Part shown: in pieces, positions 62,767 to 64,000 of the stretch | How positions within the stretch are numbered: the first letter of the stretch is position 1 | Layout of the letters: each line of letters opens with the position of its first letter | Source of the DNA: Clostridium sp031626875 | GTDB lineage: Bacteria > Bacillota > Clostridia > Clostridiales > Clostridiaceae | NCBI RefSeq assembly: GCF_031626875.1 | Contig: NZ_JANDMF010000029.1 | Location: forward strand, 7,412-71,411 | Length of the DNA stretch: 64,000 bases | Reading direction: 5' to 3' | The notes under the pieces: model-generated | What the model saw: the letters and a program-made list of their open reading frames with translations, nothing else | The model's database searches: none | What the model was told of the DNA's origin: nothing | Made by a program: the position numbers and the translations under genes

Positions 62767-63003
62767 ATGAAAAATCGATTAAAACAGTTTTGTGAATCTT
62801 TAGGTCTAACCCAAGAACAATTAGGTAATCTTGTAGTTGAATCAAGACAGGCAATTAATTCTATTGAAAAAGAAAAATTTGATCCATCTATATGGTTAGC
62901 ATACGATATTGCTAAAGTATTTCATAGAAATATAGAAGAAGTATTTCTTTTTGAAGAAAGTGAAAGAAAATCTAGAGCTGATCAAAGTAAAGGTGTTGTT
63001 TAA
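62767..63003 (+). CDS. XRE-family helix-turn-helix regulator
   Basis: The ATG at 62767 gives 78 residues; a TTG four codons earlier is in frame. The HTH is LGLTQEQLGNLVVESRQAIN followed by SIEKEKFDPSIWLAYDIA, typical of small clostridial XRE regulators. The RBS is weak, so the start is not certain. The frame is followed immediately by the deformylase remnant. Confidence 0.85.
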   Translation: MKNRLKQFCESLGLTQEQLGNLVVESRQAINSIEKEKFDPSIWLAYDIAKVFHRNIEEVFLFEESERKSRADQSKGVV

Positions 63004-63017
63004 GTATTCTTAACATA

Positions 63018-63188
63018 TTTGGGAAATTGAAAAGACCTGCAAAAGTTACAATAAAAGCACTAAATGAAGATTGTAAAGATATCAAATTAATTGGTACAAA
63101 GGATTTGGCAAAATGTTTTTGTCATCAAATAGATCGTCTAGATGGTATCCTTTTTACTGACTTAGTCACAGAATATATAAAATATTAG
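63018..63188 (+). pseudogene. peptide deformylase C-terminal remnant
   Basis: The frame reads FGKLKRPAKVTIKALNEDCK, then LIGTKDLAKCFCHQIDRLDG and ILFTDLVTEYI. This is the C-terminal third of peptide deformylase, but the active-site HExxH reads CHQIDR: the Glu is now Gln and the second His is now Arg. It has no start or N-terminal domain, so it is a decayed fragment. Confidence 0.8.
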
Positions 63189-63200
63189 AGATAACATAGT

Positions 63201-63236
63201 AGGGCAATAAATAAAATAAACATTATTGCCCTTTAT
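63201..63236. terminator. terminator
   Basis: AGGGCAATAA (63201-63210) pairs with TTATTGCCCT (63223-63232), then TTATTTAT. Confidence 0.75.
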
Positions 63237-63274
63237 TTATTCAATATTAACTTAGTAACCATTTAGTTATACCT

Positions 63275-63691
63275 TTAACAGTACTGATATATTAATAGTT
63301 CAGGTTTACTACATGTTATTACCTCAATTACCTCTTTAACAGTAAAAATTACATATTGTTCACAGCCTTTAGATTCACAATCAAAGGTTTCAAAGCTCTC
63401 ATTTTTAATCCATTCCATAAATTCTGAATTTTTAACCTTAAATATTTTACAATCCTCAAAATATTCACTTTCATATGTGTTATTTAAATAATTCATAGTT
63501 TTTAAATATTCCACTTCATCTAAACATCTATATGCAACTGGGCCATCTTTAAAAATAATATCTACAAATTTATTATCACTTTCATAATCTGATAATCTCA
63601 ACTTAAGCCCATTTTTGTCATTTACTAATGCTTCTAATTCAAATCTTTGTGGCATTGAACACTCTTCATAATATTTTTCCCATACTTGCAT
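63275..63691 (-). CDS. hypothetical protein
   Basis: A 138-residue protein starting at ATG with GGGAGG upstream (about 8-9 nt). It is acidic, with several Cys and Tyr residues near the C-terminus (CESKGCEQY; TCSKPELLIYQYC), and has no signal peptide. The family is not recognised. It stands alone after a terminator. Confidence 0.65.
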   Translation of the reverse strand: MQVWEKYYEECSMPQRFELEALVNDKNGLKLRLSDYESDNKFVDIIFKDGPVAYRCLDEVEYLKTMNYLNNTYESEYFEDCKIFKVKNSEFMEWIKNESFETFDCESKGCEQYVIFTVKEVIEVITCSKPELLIYQYC

Positions 63692-63868
63692 AAATTCTAC
63701 CTCCCATTAATTATATATAAATCCTACTATTAAAATTATCGTTTCTTTTATAAAGATACATAAGAGATTTTTTCTTAATTCTTATCTTTATTTTAAATGT
63801 TTTTTTAATCACTTTTTAGTACTTTAAGTCATGTAATTAAATGCAATCAGCATAAAAAAATAATTATA

Positions 63869-63886
63869 ATGCAATGCCAATTGCAT
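63869..63886. promoter_or_regulatory. ATGCAAT inverted repeat upstream of the last gene
   Basis: ATGCAAT and ATTGCAT are 4 bp apart, about 88 bp before the start at 63974. This is a plausible regulator site. Confidence 0.35.
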
Positions 63887-63973
63887 AAAAACAAATTTTT
63901 CTATAAAAACATAAGCATTTCTATATTTTCTGTATATATCTTATGTGAAACCAAATGAAAGGAGGAAAAACAA

Positions 63974-64000
63974 ATGGCAGTTACTAAGACTATAGAAACT
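63974..64000 (+). CDS. start of a gene running off the window (possible DUF1659-like)
   Basis: ATG after AAAGGAGG encodes MAVTKTIET before the window ends. The start resembles small DUF1659-type proteins by impression only. The strong RBS makes a real gene likely. Confidence 0.55.

Overview
The window is AT-rich, with G-rich ribosome binding sites, frequent TTG/GTG starts, a T-box leader and mostly short intergenic hairpins followed by T runs. Together with the protein types present (PL10 pectate lyase, NhaC antiporter, DUF438 protein, ArsR-ArsD-ArsA-ArsC-ACR3 operon, zinc-ribbon membrane proteins), this points to a saccharolytic anaerobic Firmicute, most likely Clostridium sensu stricto. The species cannot be named from sequence alone. 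No rRNA, tRNA or CRISPR array was seen.

Layout. 1-650: 5' part of a DDE transposase cut by the window edge. 650-10600: an accessory metabolic region with two lipocalin-like CrtC/AttH-type proteins around an AraC regulator, then a four-gene minus-strand operon (ferredoxin, AprA/fumarate-reductase-like flavoprotein, CocE/NonD hydrolase, TetR) with a divergent PucR-type regulator. 10700-14660: LysE exporter with HxlR regulator, a GNAT remnant, a monoacylglycerol-lipase-like hydrolase, and lactate permease with an LldR-type operator. 14870-20110: a decaying stretch with a broken chemotaxis receptor, PL10 pectate lyase, several small membrane proteins, a lipoprotein remnant, a hexapeptide acetyltransferase, a short Tim44-like gene and another GNAT remnant. 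20150-33100: NhaC antiporter, P-loop kinase, nitroreductase, DUF438 protein, solute-binding protein, thrS with its T-box, an MFS exporter behind a 9-codon leader ORF, a transposase-like protein without catalytic residues, and a Cof phosphatase/DeoR pair. 33200-43000: a zinc-ribbon/Yip1-like membrane operon, two more orphan solute-binding proteins, and an arsenic operon with a divergent GNAT likely to be ArsN-like. 43180-47520: a signalling operon (HD-GYP, hybrid histidine kinase with phosphorelay, CheY-like protein). 47600-64000: mixed accessory genes, including KptA, a TipAS-type MerR protein with an internal duplication, a 1,207-residue double-GH43 enzyme, a methyltransferase, an XRE regulator, a deformylase remnant, and the start of a gene at the right edge.

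How genes may work together. The best candidate for an undescribed system is the 650-10600 region. Ester or amide hydrolysis (CocE/NonD), flavin-dependent reduction supplied with electrons by a dedicated 2[4Fe-4S] ferredoxin, and two CrtC/AttH-type proteins lie beside three or four ligand-sensing regulators, which suggests uptake-independent breakdown or detoxification of an unsaturated ester. The arsenic block is a complete As(III)/As(V) resistance unit. The plant-polymer enzymes (PL10, GH43) fit a pectin/arabinan-degrading lifestyle. Four substrate-binding proteins have no permease or ATPase beside them. Several genes are visibly eroding (chemotaxis receptor, three GNAT fragments, deformylase fragment, lipoprotein, one small ORF), so parts of the window are evolutionarily labile.
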